Part shown: piece after piece, positions 51,753 through 60,994 of the stretch
Layout of the letters: the number at the start of each line of letters is the position of its first letter
Position numbering within the stretch: position 1 is the first letter of the stretch
DNA from: Pyxidicoccus trucidator
Lineage (GTDB): Bacteria > Myxococcota > Myxococcia > Myxococcales > Myxococcaceae
Length of the DNA: 64,000 nucleotides
Assembly: GCF_010894435.1 (NCBI RefSeq)
Contig: NZ_JAAIXZ010000012.1
Span: 248,001-312,000 of the forward strand
Reading direction: 5' to 3'
The notes under the pieces: model-generated
Database searches by the model: none
What the model saw: the letters and a program-made list of their open reading frames with translations, nothing else
What the model was told of the DNA's origin: nothing
Position numbers and translations under genes: made by a program

Positions 51753-53831
51753 TCAGTCCATCAACTGCTGCGCCAGGTACACATGGTGCAGCGCCCAGCG
51801 GCGCGCATTCAGCAGCGGGTCCGCGTCGTTGGAGTGCCCGCCGTCGGTGTTCTCGTAATAGAGGTACGGCAGCCCCATGGCCTCCAGCCTGGCCGCGAAC
51901 TTGCGCGCGTGGCCGGGGTGGACGCGGTCGTCCTTGGTGTTGGTGGTGATGTACGGCTTGGGGTAGCGCACGCCCGCCTTGAGGTTCTGGTAGGCGGAGT
52001 ACTTCGCGATGAACGTGGCGTCCCCGGGCACCTCCGGGTTGCCGTACTCGCCCACCCACGACGCGCCGGCCGGCAGCTTGTGGTAGCGCAGCATGTCGAT
52101 GAGCGGGCTCTCGATGACGGCCGCGTTGAAGAGGTCCGGGTGCTGCGTCATCGCCACGCTGGTGAGGACGCCACCGTTGGAGCGCCCGTAGATGCCCATG
52201 CGGCGCGGGGAGCTGACCTTCCTGCGCACCAGGTCCTCCAGCACCGCGGCGAAGTCGTCGAAGGCGCGCTGCCGGTGCTCGCGCAGCGCGGACTGGTGCC
52301 AGCGGGGACCGAACTCGCCGCCGCCCCGGATGTTGGCGACCACGAAGGCGCCGCCGCGCTCCAGCCACAGCTTGCCGACCTCCGGCAGGTATACGGGCGT
52401 CTTGGAGACCTGGAAGCCGCCGTAGGCATGCACCAGCGTGGGCGCGGCCCCGTCCAGCTTGCGCGTCCGGGAGCGCACCACGAAGTAGGGCACCCGCGTG
52501 CCGTCCTTCGACGCCACCCAGAACTGGTCCACCCGGTGGCTGGACGCGTCGAAGCGCGCCGGCAGGGACTTCACCTGCTTCGCCGTCCCCGTCCCGGCGT
52601 CTCCCAGCCATAGCGCCGTCGGCTCCAGGAAGCCCTGCGACTTCACGAAGAGCCGGTCATGCGCCGAGGAGGTGGCGGTGATGCCCACCGACGCGTTCTT
52701 CGGCAGGGCCAGCCGCTTGCGAGTCCAGCGGCCCTTCACCGGCGTGTAGACGTCCAGCGCGCCCTTCACGTCCTCGTACACGTTGACCAGCAGCCTGCCG
52801 CGCGTCGCGGACACCGAGTCGATGGCCTGGCGCGGCCCGGGCTGGAGCACCAGCGTCGGGCGGGCCTTCGCGGCGTCCGCCTTCAGCGCGGCAAGGGAGT
52901 ACGCGAGCAAGGCGCCCTGCTTGAAGCGGCCCCAGTCCTCCTCAATCGAGAAGACGACCTGGCCCTCCACGAAGGCCTGGAAGGACGCCTTCCGGGGAAG
53001 GGGCACGCGCGCCGGGGCCGCGTCACCGAGCAACCAGAACTCGGACTCGAAGAAGGTCACCGCGCGGTTGGCCAGCACGGCCTGGAGCCGCCCCTCCGCA
53101 TCCCTGAGCAGGGTGGGCGAGACGTGCACGTCCGTGCGCTGGCCCCGGAACGCCTCCTGGGCCTCCGCCAGCGGCGTCCCGCGCTTCCAGCGCTTGAGCA
53201 CGAAGGCGTAGCCGGACTCGGTGAGGGTGTCGCCGCCCCAATCCCGGCCCACCAGCAGCGTGTCCGCGTCCAGCCACTCCGAGGACTGCTTGCCCTCCGG
53301 GAGCCGGAAGCCGCCCTCGATGAAGGCACCGGCGGCGGCGTCGAACTCGCGCACCGTCACCGCGTCCTTGCCACCATCGGAGAGCTTCACGAGGCACCGC
53401 TGGTCCGCGGGCGGCAGGCAGTCGCTGCCCTTCCATATCCAGTTGGTGCCCTCGGCCTTCGACAGCGCGTCCAGGTCCAGCACCGTCTTCCACTGGGGGG
53501 CCAGGCTGGCGTAGCTGTCGAGCGAGGTGTGCCTCCACACCCCGTGTGGGTTGGCGGCGTCCTGCCAGAAGTTGTCCACGCCGCCCGCCCGGAAGTCGGG
53601 GGTGGGGATGCGGTCGGTGGCGGTGAGGAACCCGAGCGCCTCGGTGTGGAAGGTCTCGAAGCGCGGGTCCTTCTCCAGCGTCGCCAGCGTCTTCTCGTTC
53701 TGGGCGCGGACCCACTCCAGCGCCCGGGGGCCCTGGACCTCCTCCAGCCACAGGAAGGGGTCCTCCTCGGCACCGGCCCCGGAGGCGGTCAACAACCCGG
53801 TCAGCATCGACGCGACGAACACCCTGCCCAT
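51753..53831 (-). CDS. Secreted prolyl oligopeptidase family protein (S9A)
   Basis: A 692-residue protein with a short signal peptide (VFVASMLTGLLTASGAGA). The seven-bladed N-terminal propeller is followed by a hydrolase domain: catalytic Ser in YGRSNGGV, Asp in TKDDRVHPGHA and His in TDGGHSNDAD. Cleaves short peptides after Pro; export implies peptide scavenging or prey digestion. The start at 53831 begins the signal; an upstream ATG (53846) is also possible. Downstream is the zinc metalloprotease. Confidence 0.9.
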   Translation of the reverse strand: MGRVFVASMLTGLLTASGAGAEEDPFLWLEEVQGPRALEWVRAQNEKTLATLEKDPRFETFHTEALGFLTATDRIPTPDFRAGGVDNFWQDAANPHGVWRHTSLDSYASLAPQWKTVLDLDALSKAEGTNWIWKGSDCLPPADQRCLVKLSDGGKDAVTVREFDAAAGAFIEGGFRLPEGKQSSEWLDADTLLVGRDWGGDTLTESGYAFVLKRWKRGTPLAEAQEAFRGQRTDVHVSPTLLRDAEGRLQAVLANRAVTFFESEFWLLGDAAPARVPLPRKASFQAFVEGQVVFSIEEDWGRFKQGALLAYSLAALKADAAKARPTLVLQPGPRQAIDSVSATRGRLLVNVYEDVKGALDVYTPVKGRWTRKRLALPKNASVGITATSSAHDRLFVKSQGFLEPTALWLGDAGTGTAKQVKSLPARFDASSHRVDQFWVASKDGTRVPYFVVRSRTRKLDGAAPTLVHAYGGFQVSKTPVYLPEVGKLWLERGGAFVVANIRGGGEFGPRWHQSALREHRQRAFDDFAAVLEDLVRRKVSSPRRMGIYGRSNGGVLTSVAMTQHPDLFNAAVIESPLIDMLRYHKLPAGASWVGEYGNPEVPGDATFIAKYSAYQNLKAGVRYPKPYITTNTKDDRVHPGHARKFAARLEAMGLPYLYYENTDGGHSNDADPLLNARRWALHHVYLAQQLMD

Positions 53832-53977
53832 GTCCTCATCTCCCATTGCCGAAGGCGGGCCCCCAACACCTCGCGGTGCCTGGCATTCCCACGGCGGCCA
53901 CACACGCTTGCAACCCGCGCGGGCTGCCGTCATGGTCCGTCGCCAGCGCCGCTGCCACCGCGTGCGCCCTGTCGCCC

Positions 53978-54721
53978 ATGAGCTTCTCGCCGCCCGTCAC
54001 ACCTCCCTCGGATGTCCTCGCTGTCCTCCGCGCGCGCGGCTACGCCGTCCTCAGCCGCACGGGCCTGTGCGAGCTGGTGGGCACGCCCGCTCCCGCGCTC
54101 GACCCGCTGCTGCCGACCTGGAACGACCTGCCGCTCGACGGGTACTTGAGAGACGGCGGGCGCTATCGCTCGCGCCGGCACTCGTGCTTCGTCATCGACG
54201 GCGACGCCGTTACCCAGGTGCCGCACCGCGCGCACTGGCAGCCCGTCGAGTACAACGCGCTGCACGGCGGGCTGGAGCGCTGGTTCGAGCCGATTACCCC
54301 GGCCGTCGTCTCACAGTCCGTGTGGCCCCAATTGCTGCGCGGGCTCGCGGCGTGCTGCTCCGCGCTGAAGGGGACGCAGCCCTGGTACGTCGAGGCGCAC
54401 CAGTTCCGCATCGACACGACGGATGGCATCGGCCGGCCGACGCCCGAGGGCGCGCACCGCGACGGCGTGGACTTCGTCGCCGTGGTGCTCACCGGACGTG
54501 AAGGCATCAAGGGCGGCGAGACGCGCGTGTTCGAGGCAGCGGGGCCGAGCGGCATCCGCTTCACGCTCACCGAGCCCTGGTCCGCGCTGCTGCTCGATGA
54601 CGAGCGCGTGATTCACGAGAGCACGCCCATCCAGCCGCTGGGTGGGAAGGGGCACCGCGACACGCTGGTGCTGACCTTCCGCGCGAAGGGCTTCCAGGGT
54701 CCGGTCAGTCCACTGGAGTGA
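53978..54721 (+). CDS. 2OG-Fe(II) dioxygenase-like protein (PF10014 type)
   Basis: A 247-residue protein. It has the metal motif H-x-D in HRDGVDFV, a second His in VIHESTP and the Arg in RDTLVLTFR that would hold 2-oxoglutarate. The family includes free amino-acid (for example isoleucine) hydroxylases. Specificity not readable. Start ATG 53978; divergent from the prolyl oligopeptidase. It overlaps the convergent lipoprotein by 17 nt. Confidence 0.83.
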   Translation: MSFSPPVTPPSDVLAVLRARGYAVLSRTGLCELVGTPAPALDPLLPTWNDLPLDGYLRDGGRYRSRRHSCFVIDGDAVTQVPHRAHWQPVEYNALHGGLERWFEPITPAVVSQSVWPQLLRGLAACCSALKGTQPWYVEAHQFRIDTTDGIGRPTPEGAHRDGVDFVAVVLTGREGIKGGETRVFEAAGPSGIRFTLTEPWSALLLDDERVIHESTPIQPLGGKGHRDTLVLTFRAKGFQGPVSPLE

Positions 54722-55157
54722 ACTCGGCGGTCGTGAAGCCGTCGCCCTCTTCCCCTGCGTCGAAGTACGCCTCGACGGGATGGTGCCATTGAGGGTCATA
54801 GCGCACCGTCGCCTGGACGGAGGACTCGTCGAAGGCCCGCGCCACATGCTCGAAGAGCGCCTCGACGGTCGGTGCGGTCGCCTCGGTGAGCCCTGGCGTG
54901 GGCGTTGCCCCCACGCCGACCCAGGTCAGCGATACGACCTGCTGCTCGTTCACCTCGATGCGCCAGGGGCCCCTGCCGGGCGCCGCGCCCGTCACGGTGT
55001 AGTCGAATCGGTAGCGGCTCGGACGCACCGCCTCCCACGACTTGCGCTCGGAGTCCAACTCCTCCCGCTGACCGTCCCCGCATCCCACCGACCCGAAGAT
55101 GAGGGCCCCGGTGAGCGCCTGCATGACGGCCCTTCTGCTCCAGCCAGACCGCGACAT
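54705..55157 (-). CDS. DUF6174-like small lipoprotein
   Basis: A 150-residue lipoprotein (lipobox SVGC, after a Trp/Arg-rich n-region). The mature part, with YRFDYTVTG, PWRIEVNEQQVVSLTW, TVEALFEHVARAF and RYDPQWHHPVEAYFD, is typical of DUF6174, a small family of exported proteins of unknown function. Start ATG 55157; convergent with the dioxygenase gene. Confidence 0.78.
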   Translation of the reverse strand: MSRSGWSRRAVMQALTGALIFGSVGCGDGQREELDSERKSWEAVRPSRYRFDYTVTGAAPGRGPWRIEVNEQQVVSLTWVGVGATPTPGLTEATAPTVEALFEHVARAFDESSVQATVRYDPQWHHPVEAYFDAGEEGDGFTTAEFTPVD

Positions 55158-55237
55158 GATGCCTTCCTCGCAACGCATCCCTGGCGGCCGGCCCCGCACA
55201 CCACACACAGCGGTGTGCCAGAGGGAATAGGCCGCAG

Positions 55238-55431
55238 TCAAATCGCACGTGCTCGTTGCGCGACGTCGACGCCGTGTACCTCGTGGCCCCCATGCTGGCC
55301 GGAGACCCGTCCCAGGTCATGGTGTGTTGCGAATCACCGGCCGGCCACCGCGCGCGTTGCGCGAGGTCGCCACCCGGCTCGCGAAGGCGGGAGGTCTTCT
55401 TCCTGTGCGCGACGGCCATCCCCCGGTATGA
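55238..55431 (+). pseudogene. Remnant of NmrA-like NAD(P)-binding oxidoreductase
   Basis: One frame (from 55256) reads LRDVDAVYLVAPMLAGDPSQ, resembling the middle of NmrA/SDR atypical oxidoreductases. Another frame (from about 55323) reads VLRITGRPPRALREVATRL, resembling their C-terminus, and ends at a TGA (55429). The region between is missing and the frames differ, so it looks like an internally deleted, frameshifted remnant. It occupies most of the gap before the acyltransferase. Confidence 0.4.
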
Positions 55432-55438
55432 CGCGGGT

Positions 55439-56449
55439 GTGACGACCGCTGGACGAGTGCCCCTGTTCGAGAACGTGCGCGGCGCGCTCGTCGTGCTCGT
55501 GGTGATGGGGCACTCGCTGGAGCCGCTCCTCGCCCGCGAGCCGCTGGCGAGGGCGCTCTACACGGCCCTCTACCTGTTCCACATTCCCGCGTTCGCGTTC
55601 CTCTCCGGGCACCTGTCGCGCGCGGAGCTGAACAGGAAGGCCCTGGCCGGCATCGCGTGGTCGCTGCTCGCGCCGCTCGTCATCTTCCAGGCGCTGTATG
55701 CGGCGTTCGACGCGTGGGTGCTGGGACGAGGGTGGAACTGGCAGTGGCTGGTGATGCCGTACTGGCTGCTCTGGTTCCTGCTGAGCCTCGCGTGCTGGCG
55801 GCTCATGCTGCCGCTGCTTCGCCGTCTGCCCATGCCCCTGGGGGTGTCCCTCGCCCTCGCGCTCGGAGCGGGCCTGCTGCCGTGGGTGGGCTATCTCTTC
55901 GGCCTCTCGCGCACGCTCGTGTTCCTCCCCTGCTTCGTCGCGGGATACCTGGCCCGCAGGGAGTGGCTGCTGGGCGACACGGGACGGAGCGGCCCGCGCC
56001 GACACGCGCTCGCCGGGGCCCTGTTCCTGGCACTGGCGGGCTTCGTCTGGGCCATGGCCACCGGGAGCGTCTCCGCGCCGAGCCCACAGTGGTTGTACGG
56101 CAGCACCAGCTACGTGGCGCTCGGCGCGGATCCACTTACCGGAATGGCGACGCGACTCGCGCTCTTCTGCTGTGCGCTCGCGCTCACCTGGGGCGTCTTC
56201 GTGTTGTGTCCACGAAATGACGGAGCCCTCACACGTCTGGGAGGGCGCAGCCTTGCGCCCTTCCTGCTACATGGGTTCGCGGTGCGTGGCATCGAGAAGG
56301 TTGGCGGCTTCTCCCTGATTCACGGAGCCACGGGCGTGCTGCTCGTGCTGCTCGGTGGTGCAATTCTCGCGGTGCTGCTCGGACAGCCGCTCATCGTGCG
56401 CATCACTCGCCCACTGTGGGAGCCGCGACGACTCTTCCAGCGAGGCTGA
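55439..56449 (+). CDS. Acyltransferase-3 family membrane protein
   Basis: A 336-residue protein with about ten membrane helices. The signature RVPLFENVRGALVVLVVMGHSLEPL with its catalytic His is typical of OafA/NRG-type acyltransferases that transfer acyl groups to surface glycans or lipids. The start is probably GTG 55439, since no in-frame ATG with a binding site lies near. The 5' side overlaps a degenerate oxidoreductase remnant. Confidence 0.82.
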   Translation: MTTAGRVPLFENVRGALVVLVVMGHSLEPLLAREPLARALYTALYLFHIPAFAFLSGHLSRAELNRKALAGIAWSLLAPLVIFQALYAAFDAWVLGRGWNWQWLVMPYWLLWFLLSLACWRLMLPLLRRLPMPLGVSLALALGAGLLPWVGYLFGLSRTLVFLPCFVAGYLARREWLLGDTGRSGPRRHALAGALFLALAGFVWAMATGSVSAPSPQWLYGSTSYVALGADPLTGMATRLALFCCALALTWGVFVLCPRNDGALTRLGGRSLAPFLLHGFAVRGIEKVGGFSLIHGATGVLLVLLGGAILAVLLGQPLIVRITRPLWEPRRLFQRG

Positions 56450-56550
56450 GGACAGGGCGGTACGCAAGGACCCGCCCCCTTGGCGTCTATTGAGAAGAAC
56501 GGGCCCAGCCTGTCCGGCCCGCGCCTCACTCCCCAGTGAGAGGTGCCCTC

Positions 56551-57951
56551 ATGCGCTCTTTGCCCCCCTCGGATGTGTCCCCCCGCCACGCAGTGGTTTG
56601 CGGGAGCAGCCTGGCCGGCCTCCTCACCGCGGGGCTGCTCGCACGCCACTTCGAGCGAGTCACCCTGGTGGAGCGGGATGCGCTGCTGGACTCGAGCCAC
56701 GTGCGCAAGGGCGTGCCGCAGGGAACGCAGACCCACGTGTTGCTCAAGCGCGGGCTGGACATCGCGGCGGCCATCTTCCCCGGACTCCTGGATGATTTGC
56801 AGGCCGCCGGCACCCAGGTGACGGACATGTCCGCCGACTGCGCGTGGCACGTGGCCGGCGTCTGGCGCAAGCGCATCCACAGCGGTGTTTCCCTGTACTC
56901 GCAGACGCGGCCCCTCTTCGAGTGGCGCGTCCGCTCCATGCTGGCGGCGCTCCCCAACGTGCGCATCCTCGACAGGCACGAGGTGACGGGCTTCCTCTAC
57001 GACGTGGCGGGTACGCGCGTCACCGGGCTGAGGGTCCGCGTGCCCGGGTGCCTCGAAGAGACACGGCTGGAGGCAGAGCTGGTGGTGGACGCTGGCGGCC
57101 GGGGAAGCCGGACGCCCCAGTGGCTGGAGGAGGCGGGCTTCCCCCGCGTGGAGGAGACGCGCTTCCAGATTGATGTGGGCTACGCCACGCGCCTCTACCG
57201 CAAGCCCGCGGGCTTCGACGCGGGGTGGAAGTCGATGATCATCTCGGCCGAGCTGCCGCGCCTCCGTCGCTTCGGGTGTCTCTTTCCCGTCGAGGGAGAC
57301 CGGTGGGCGGTAACCCTGAGCGGCTGGCTCAAGGACTACCCTCCCTCGGACGAGGACGGCTTCCTCGCCTACGCGCGCTCCCTGGCCCAGCCACACCTGT
57401 ACGAGGCGATGAAGAACGCCGAGCCGCTCGGGCCCATCCCCACCTACCGCTTCTCCCACAGCCAGTGGCGCCACTATGAGCGGCTGCCTCGCGTCCCCGA
57501 GGGACTGGTGGTGGTGGGTGATGCGTTCTGCTCGTTCAATCCCGTCTACGGGCAGGGCATCACCACCAGCGCGCTGCTGGTGGAGCAATTGGGCGAGAGT
57601 CTGCGCAGCGGCCTCGGTGGACTGTCGCGCCGCTACTTCGAGCAGGCCGGCCGACTGCTGAAGAGTCCCTGGGCCATGTCCACCACCGAGGACCTCCGGC
57701 TGCCCGAGCTGGACGAGACGCGCCCGCTGGGGAGCAGCTTCCTCTACTGGTACGGAGAGCGGTTCCAGCGGCTGACCGCGACGGACGACGAGGCCGTGCG
57801 GACCTTCATGGAGGTGATGCACATGCTCAAGCCGCCGGAGGCCATCTTCTCGCCCCGGCTGTTCTGGAAGACCCTGGCCGGACAGCCCACGCCCTCGAAG
57901 CTGCCCCGAGGTCCGGAGCCGCTGTCGGCGCGCCTCCCCAGGGCGGCCTGA
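56551..57951 (+). CDS. FAD-dependent oxidoreductase
   Basis: A 466-residue flavoprotein. The N-terminal dinucleotide motif is HAVVCGSSLAGLLTAGLLAR, with an unusual Ser-Ser in place of the second Gly, then LVERD. The second FAD motif is VVVGDAFCSFNPVYGQGI. It is of the class-A hydroxylase/geranylgeranyl-reductase-like group; no metal or substrate motif decides the reaction. GAGAGG lies 7 nt before the ATG. A short gap and the same strand may link it to the acyltransferase. Confidence 0.84.
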   Translation: MRSLPPSDVSPRHAVVCGSSLAGLLTAGLLARHFERVTLVERDALLDSSHVRKGVPQGTQTHVLLKRGLDIAAAIFPGLLDDLQAAGTQVTDMSADCAWHVAGVWRKRIHSGVSLYSQTRPLFEWRVRSMLAALPNVRILDRHEVTGFLYDVAGTRVTGLRVRVPGCLEETRLEAELVVDAGGRGSRTPQWLEEAGFPRVEETRFQIDVGYATRLYRKPAGFDAGWKSMIISAELPRLRRFGCLFPVEGDRWAVTLSGWLKDYPPSDEDGFLAYARSLAQPHLYEAMKNAEPLGPIPTYRFSHSQWRHYERLPRVPEGLVVVGDAFCSFNPVYGQGITTSALLVEQLGESLRSGLGGLSRRYFEQAGRLLKSPWAMSTTEDLRLPELDETRPLGSSFLYWYGERFQRLTATDDEAVRTFMEVMHMLKPPEAIFSPRLFWKTLAGQPTPSKLPRGPEPLSARLPRAA

Positions 57952-57974
57952 AGCGCGGGCGCGAGCGGCGGCGC

Positions 57975-59132
57975 TCAGGTTCGCAGCGCGTCGAGGATGG
58001 ACAGGCGCGCGGCGCGCACCGCGGGCAGCAGCCCGCCGAGGAGCCCCATCAGCGTGCCGAACAGGAGCGCGCCCACGACGATGCCGGGCGTGGGCGTGAA
58101 GCCGAAGCTCACCTCGGCGAACGTCTGGAAGTTCAGCGTGCGGATGTGAATCCACCGCGTGGCCAGCGCTCCCAGCGCGCCCAGCACGCCCCCCGCCGCA
58201 CCCAGCATGGTGGACTCCACCACCACGCTGGCCAGCACGCTGCGCCTCCGGAAGCCCACCGCGCGCAGCATGCCCAGCTCGGCGATGCGCGTCGCCACCT
58301 GCGCGTACATCGTAATCATCGCCCCCAGAACCGCGCCCACGCTGAAGACGAAGGACACGAACAGCCCCAGCACGCGGATGAAGGTGGCGAGCCCGCTGGC
58401 CTGGTCCGCCCAGTACGTGGGCTCCGGCTTCGCCTCCAGCGTGAAGCGCGGGTCCGCGCCCACGCGCTGCACGAAGGCGTCCATGTCCCCGGCCGAGCGC
58501 AGCCGCACCAGCACCGAGCTGTACCCCGGCCGCCCGAAGGCCGCGCCCAGCCGCGTGGCGTCTCCCCACAGCTCCGACTCGAAGGCCCCCGCCCCGGCCT
58601 CGAGGACGCCCACCACCGGCCAGCGCTGCTGGGCGAAGCGCAGCTCTCCACCCAGGGTGGCGTCCGGCGAGGTGCCGACCAGCGCCTTGCCCAGCGCGAC
58701 TTCGTTGGTGCCCGGCCGGGGCCTGCGCCCGGAGACGAGCCGCACCTCGGGCCGCGCCGTGAAGCTCTCCGGCTCCACGCCCCGCGCGGTGGTGTTCATC
58801 GCCTGCCCACCGTCGCGAGGCAGCGCCACCAGCACCACCAGCTCACCGGCCACCAGCGGCGCCCCATCGGGCCCGGACGCCACCGCCGGGTCCGTGGCCA
58901 GCACGCGCACCGCGTCCCGCTCCACTCCGCTGACCAGCTCGCCCGTGGCGCCCTTGCGGAGGATGACGGCATTGGCCACGTCTCCACCCGACGCGAGCGC
59001 GGACTCGATGCCATTGGCCAGCATCAGCACCGCGGAGAACACGAACACCACCAGCCCCAGGCCCAGCACCGTCAGGCCCGTGGACAGCCGCCGGGCCCAG
59101 AGGCTGCGCGCGTTGTAGAAGAACGGCACCAT
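57975..59132 (-). CDS. ABC transporter permease (MacB/FtsX type)
   Basis: A 385-residue permease. An N-terminal helix is followed by a periplasmic domain of about 230 residues and three C-terminal helices (FVFSVGAVLGAMITMYAQ, ELGMLRAVGFRRRSVL, AVRAARLSILDALRT), the MacB/FtsX fold. Last gene of a four-gene efflux operon. It has a 3-nt gap to the preceding permease, so the two probably form a heterodimer. Confidence 0.9.
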   Translation of the reverse strand: MVPFFYNARSLWARRLSTGLTVLGLGLVVFVFSAVLMLANGIESALASGGDVANAVILRKGATGELVSGVERDAVRVLATDPAVASGPDGAPLVAGELVVLVALPRDGGQAMNTTARGVEPESFTARPEVRLVSGRRPRPGTNEVALGKALVGTSPDATLGGELRFAQQRWPVVGVLEAGAGAFESELWGDATRLGAAFGRPGYSSVLVRLRSAGDMDAFVQRVGADPRFTLEAKPEPTYWADQASGLATFIRVLGLFVSFVFSVGAVLGAMITMYAQVATRIAELGMLRAVGFRRRSVLASVVVESTMLGAAGGVLGALGALATRWIHIRTLNFQTFAEVSFGFTPTPGIVVGALLFGTLMGLLGGLLPAVRAARLSILDALRT

Positions 59133-59135
59133 GGC

Positions 59136-60302
59136 TCAGGCCACCTTCCTCAGGCCCTCCGCCACCGGCAGGCGAACCGCGCGCAGGGCGGGCACGGCCC
59201 CGGCCAGCAGCGACACCGCCAGCGCCGCCACCACGGACAGCACCAGCGTGCGCGGCTGCATCACGTTGTCCGGGAGCTGGCCGAACTGCGAGGCGATGAG
59301 CCGCGCGAAGCCATTCACCAGCGAGGGTGCCGCCAGCACGCCCAGCGCCGCCGCCAGCAGGCCGATGACGGCGGACTCGGCCATGACGAGGAGCACTACC
59401 TTTGCAGGCCGGAATCCCATGGCACGCAGCGTGGCCAGGTCTCTCGTGCGCTCGCGAACGCCCATGGCCAGCGTGTTGCCGATGACCAGCAGGATGATGA
59501 GTAGAACGACGGTAGACACCACCTTCACCGCGGTGATGATGGCGGAGGACATGGCCACGAAGCCGAGCTGGAAGGAGCGCTCGCTCTCCGTCTTCGTGGG
59601 GAACGGGCTGTTGGCGAACATCCCGTCGATGGTGGCCGCCACCGCGCCCGAGCGTGCCGGGTCGTCCACCCGCACCGCGTAGATGCCCGCCTGGTCCTTC
59701 GCCTCCTTCGGGAGCTGCTCGCTCTCGTTGAGACACGCATAGCCGAACACCAGCGCGGTGGTGTCCACCCCGGGGCGCGTGCCGGTGTAGATGCCGCGCA
59801 CGTTGAAGGTCCAATCGCCGGGATAGATTTGCCCCTTGAGCGTCACCCGGTCTCCCGCCTTCCAGCCGAAGCGTCGCGCCAGCTTCTCGCCCACCAGCGC
59901 ACCGCACGGGTCGCTCCGGAAGGCGGCGAGCTGCGCGGGCGGGGCGGTGAACTCGGGGAAGACGTCGAGGAAGGTGCTCGGGTCCACGGCGAAGTTGGCG
60001 AAGAAGTCCTTCTGCGTGTCGCCCAGGGTGCCGCCGAACCACTCCTGGTGGGTGACGGCGGTGACGCCGGGCAGCGCGGCGATGCGCGCGTAGTAGGACA
60101 GCGGCAGCGGCTGGATGATGGACACCTTGTTGCGGACGATGAGCCGGTCCACCTGCGCCGCCTGCGCCCCGAAGTAGAAGAGGTCGATGACGGTGCGCAG
60201 GAAGATGAAGGCCGTCACGCCCACCGCGCCCGCGAGGATGGTGAGCCCCAGGCGCAGCGGGTTGCGCAGCAAGTCACGCCACACGAGCCGGCCGAACGTC
60301 AC
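59136..60302 (-). CDS. ABC transporter permease (MacB/FtsX type)
   Basis: A 388-residue permease with one N-terminal helix, a periplasmic MacB_PCD domain of about 230 residues (IAALPGVTAVTHQEWFGG) and C-terminal helices (VIGNTLAMGVRERTRDLATLRAMGF). The start is a GTG at 60302 overlapping the stop of the ATPase gene (GTGA). Works with the next permease. Confidence 0.9.
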   Translation of the reverse strand: MTFGRLVWRDLLRNPLRLGLTILAGAVGVTAFIFLRTVIDLFYFGAQAAQVDRLIVRNKVSIIQPLPLSYYARIAALPGVTAVTHQEWFGGTLGDTQKDFFANFAVDPSTFLDVFPEFTAPPAQLAAFRSDPCGALVGEKLARRFGWKAGDRVTLKGQIYPGDWTFNVRGIYTGTRPGVDTTALVFGYACLNESEQLPKEAKDQAGIYAVRVDDPARSGAVAATIDGMFANSPFPTKTESERSFQLGFVAMSSAIITAVKVVSTVVLLIILLVIGNTLAMGVRERTRDLATLRAMGFRPAKVVLLVMAESAVIGLLAAALGVLAAPSLVNGFARLIASQFGQLPDNVMQPRTLVLSVVAALAVSLLAGAVPALRAVRLPVAEGLRKVA

Positions 60303-60994
60303 TGGAGCACCCCCTTCTCCAGGTGGTGCACGCGCTCGGCGCGCTCGGCGGCGTGGGGGTCGTGCGTCACCATGACCAGCGTCTTGCGCAGCTCACGGTG
60401 GAGCACGCCGAAGAGGTCCAACACCGACTCCGCGGCCTTGCGGTCCAGGTCGCCGGTGGGCTCGTCGGCGATGACGAGGTCCGGGTCGGTGACGATGGCA
60501 CGGGCGATGGCCACGCGCTGCTGCTCTCCGCCGGAGAGCTGCGGGGGACGGTGACTCACCCGGTGGGACAGGCCCACCACGTCCAGCGCGGCGGCCACGT
60601 GCCGGCGCCGCTCGCCCCGGGACAGCGGGGAGAGCAGCAGCGGCAGCTCCACGTTCTCCGCCGCGGTGAGCACGGGGATGAGGTTGTAGAGCTGGAAGAC
60701 GAAGCCCACGTGGGCGGCACGCCAGTCGCTCAGCTCCCGGTCGTCCAGCTCCGCCAGGTTGCGTCCCGCCACGAACACCACGCCCGTGGTGGGCTGGTCC
60801 AGCCCGGAGATGAGGTTGAGCAGCGTGGACTTGCCGGAGCCGGACGGGCCCATGAAGGCCACGAAGGCGCCGGTGTCGATGGTGAGGTCCACCGCTTCCA
60901 GCACGGGCACCTCCACCGTGCCGCGACGGTACGTCTTGGAGACGCCCACCAGGCGGACCATGGGGGGCGCGGCTGGCACGGCCTCCAGGCTCAT
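60299..60994 (-). CDS. ABC transporter ATP-binding protein (LolD/MacB type)
   Basis: A 231-residue ATPase. It has Walker A GPSGSGKST, Q-loop VFQLYNLIPV, signature LSGGEQQRVAIARA, Walker B DLVIADEP and H-loop VTHDPH. It powers the two downstream permeases. Its ATG overlaps the membrane-fusion gene stop (ATGA). Confidence 0.95.
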   Translation of the reverse strand: MSLEAVPAAPPMVRLVGVSKTYRRGTVEVPVLEAVDLTIDTGAFVAFMGPSGSGKSTLLNLISGLDQPTTGVVFVAGRNLAELDDRELSDWRAAHVGFVFQLYNLIPVLTAAENVELPLLLSPLSRGERRRHVAAALDVVGLSHRVSHRPPQLSGGEQQRVAIARAIVTDPDLVIADEPTGDLDRKAAESVLDLFGVLHRELRKTLVMVTHDPHAAERAERVHHLEKGVLQ

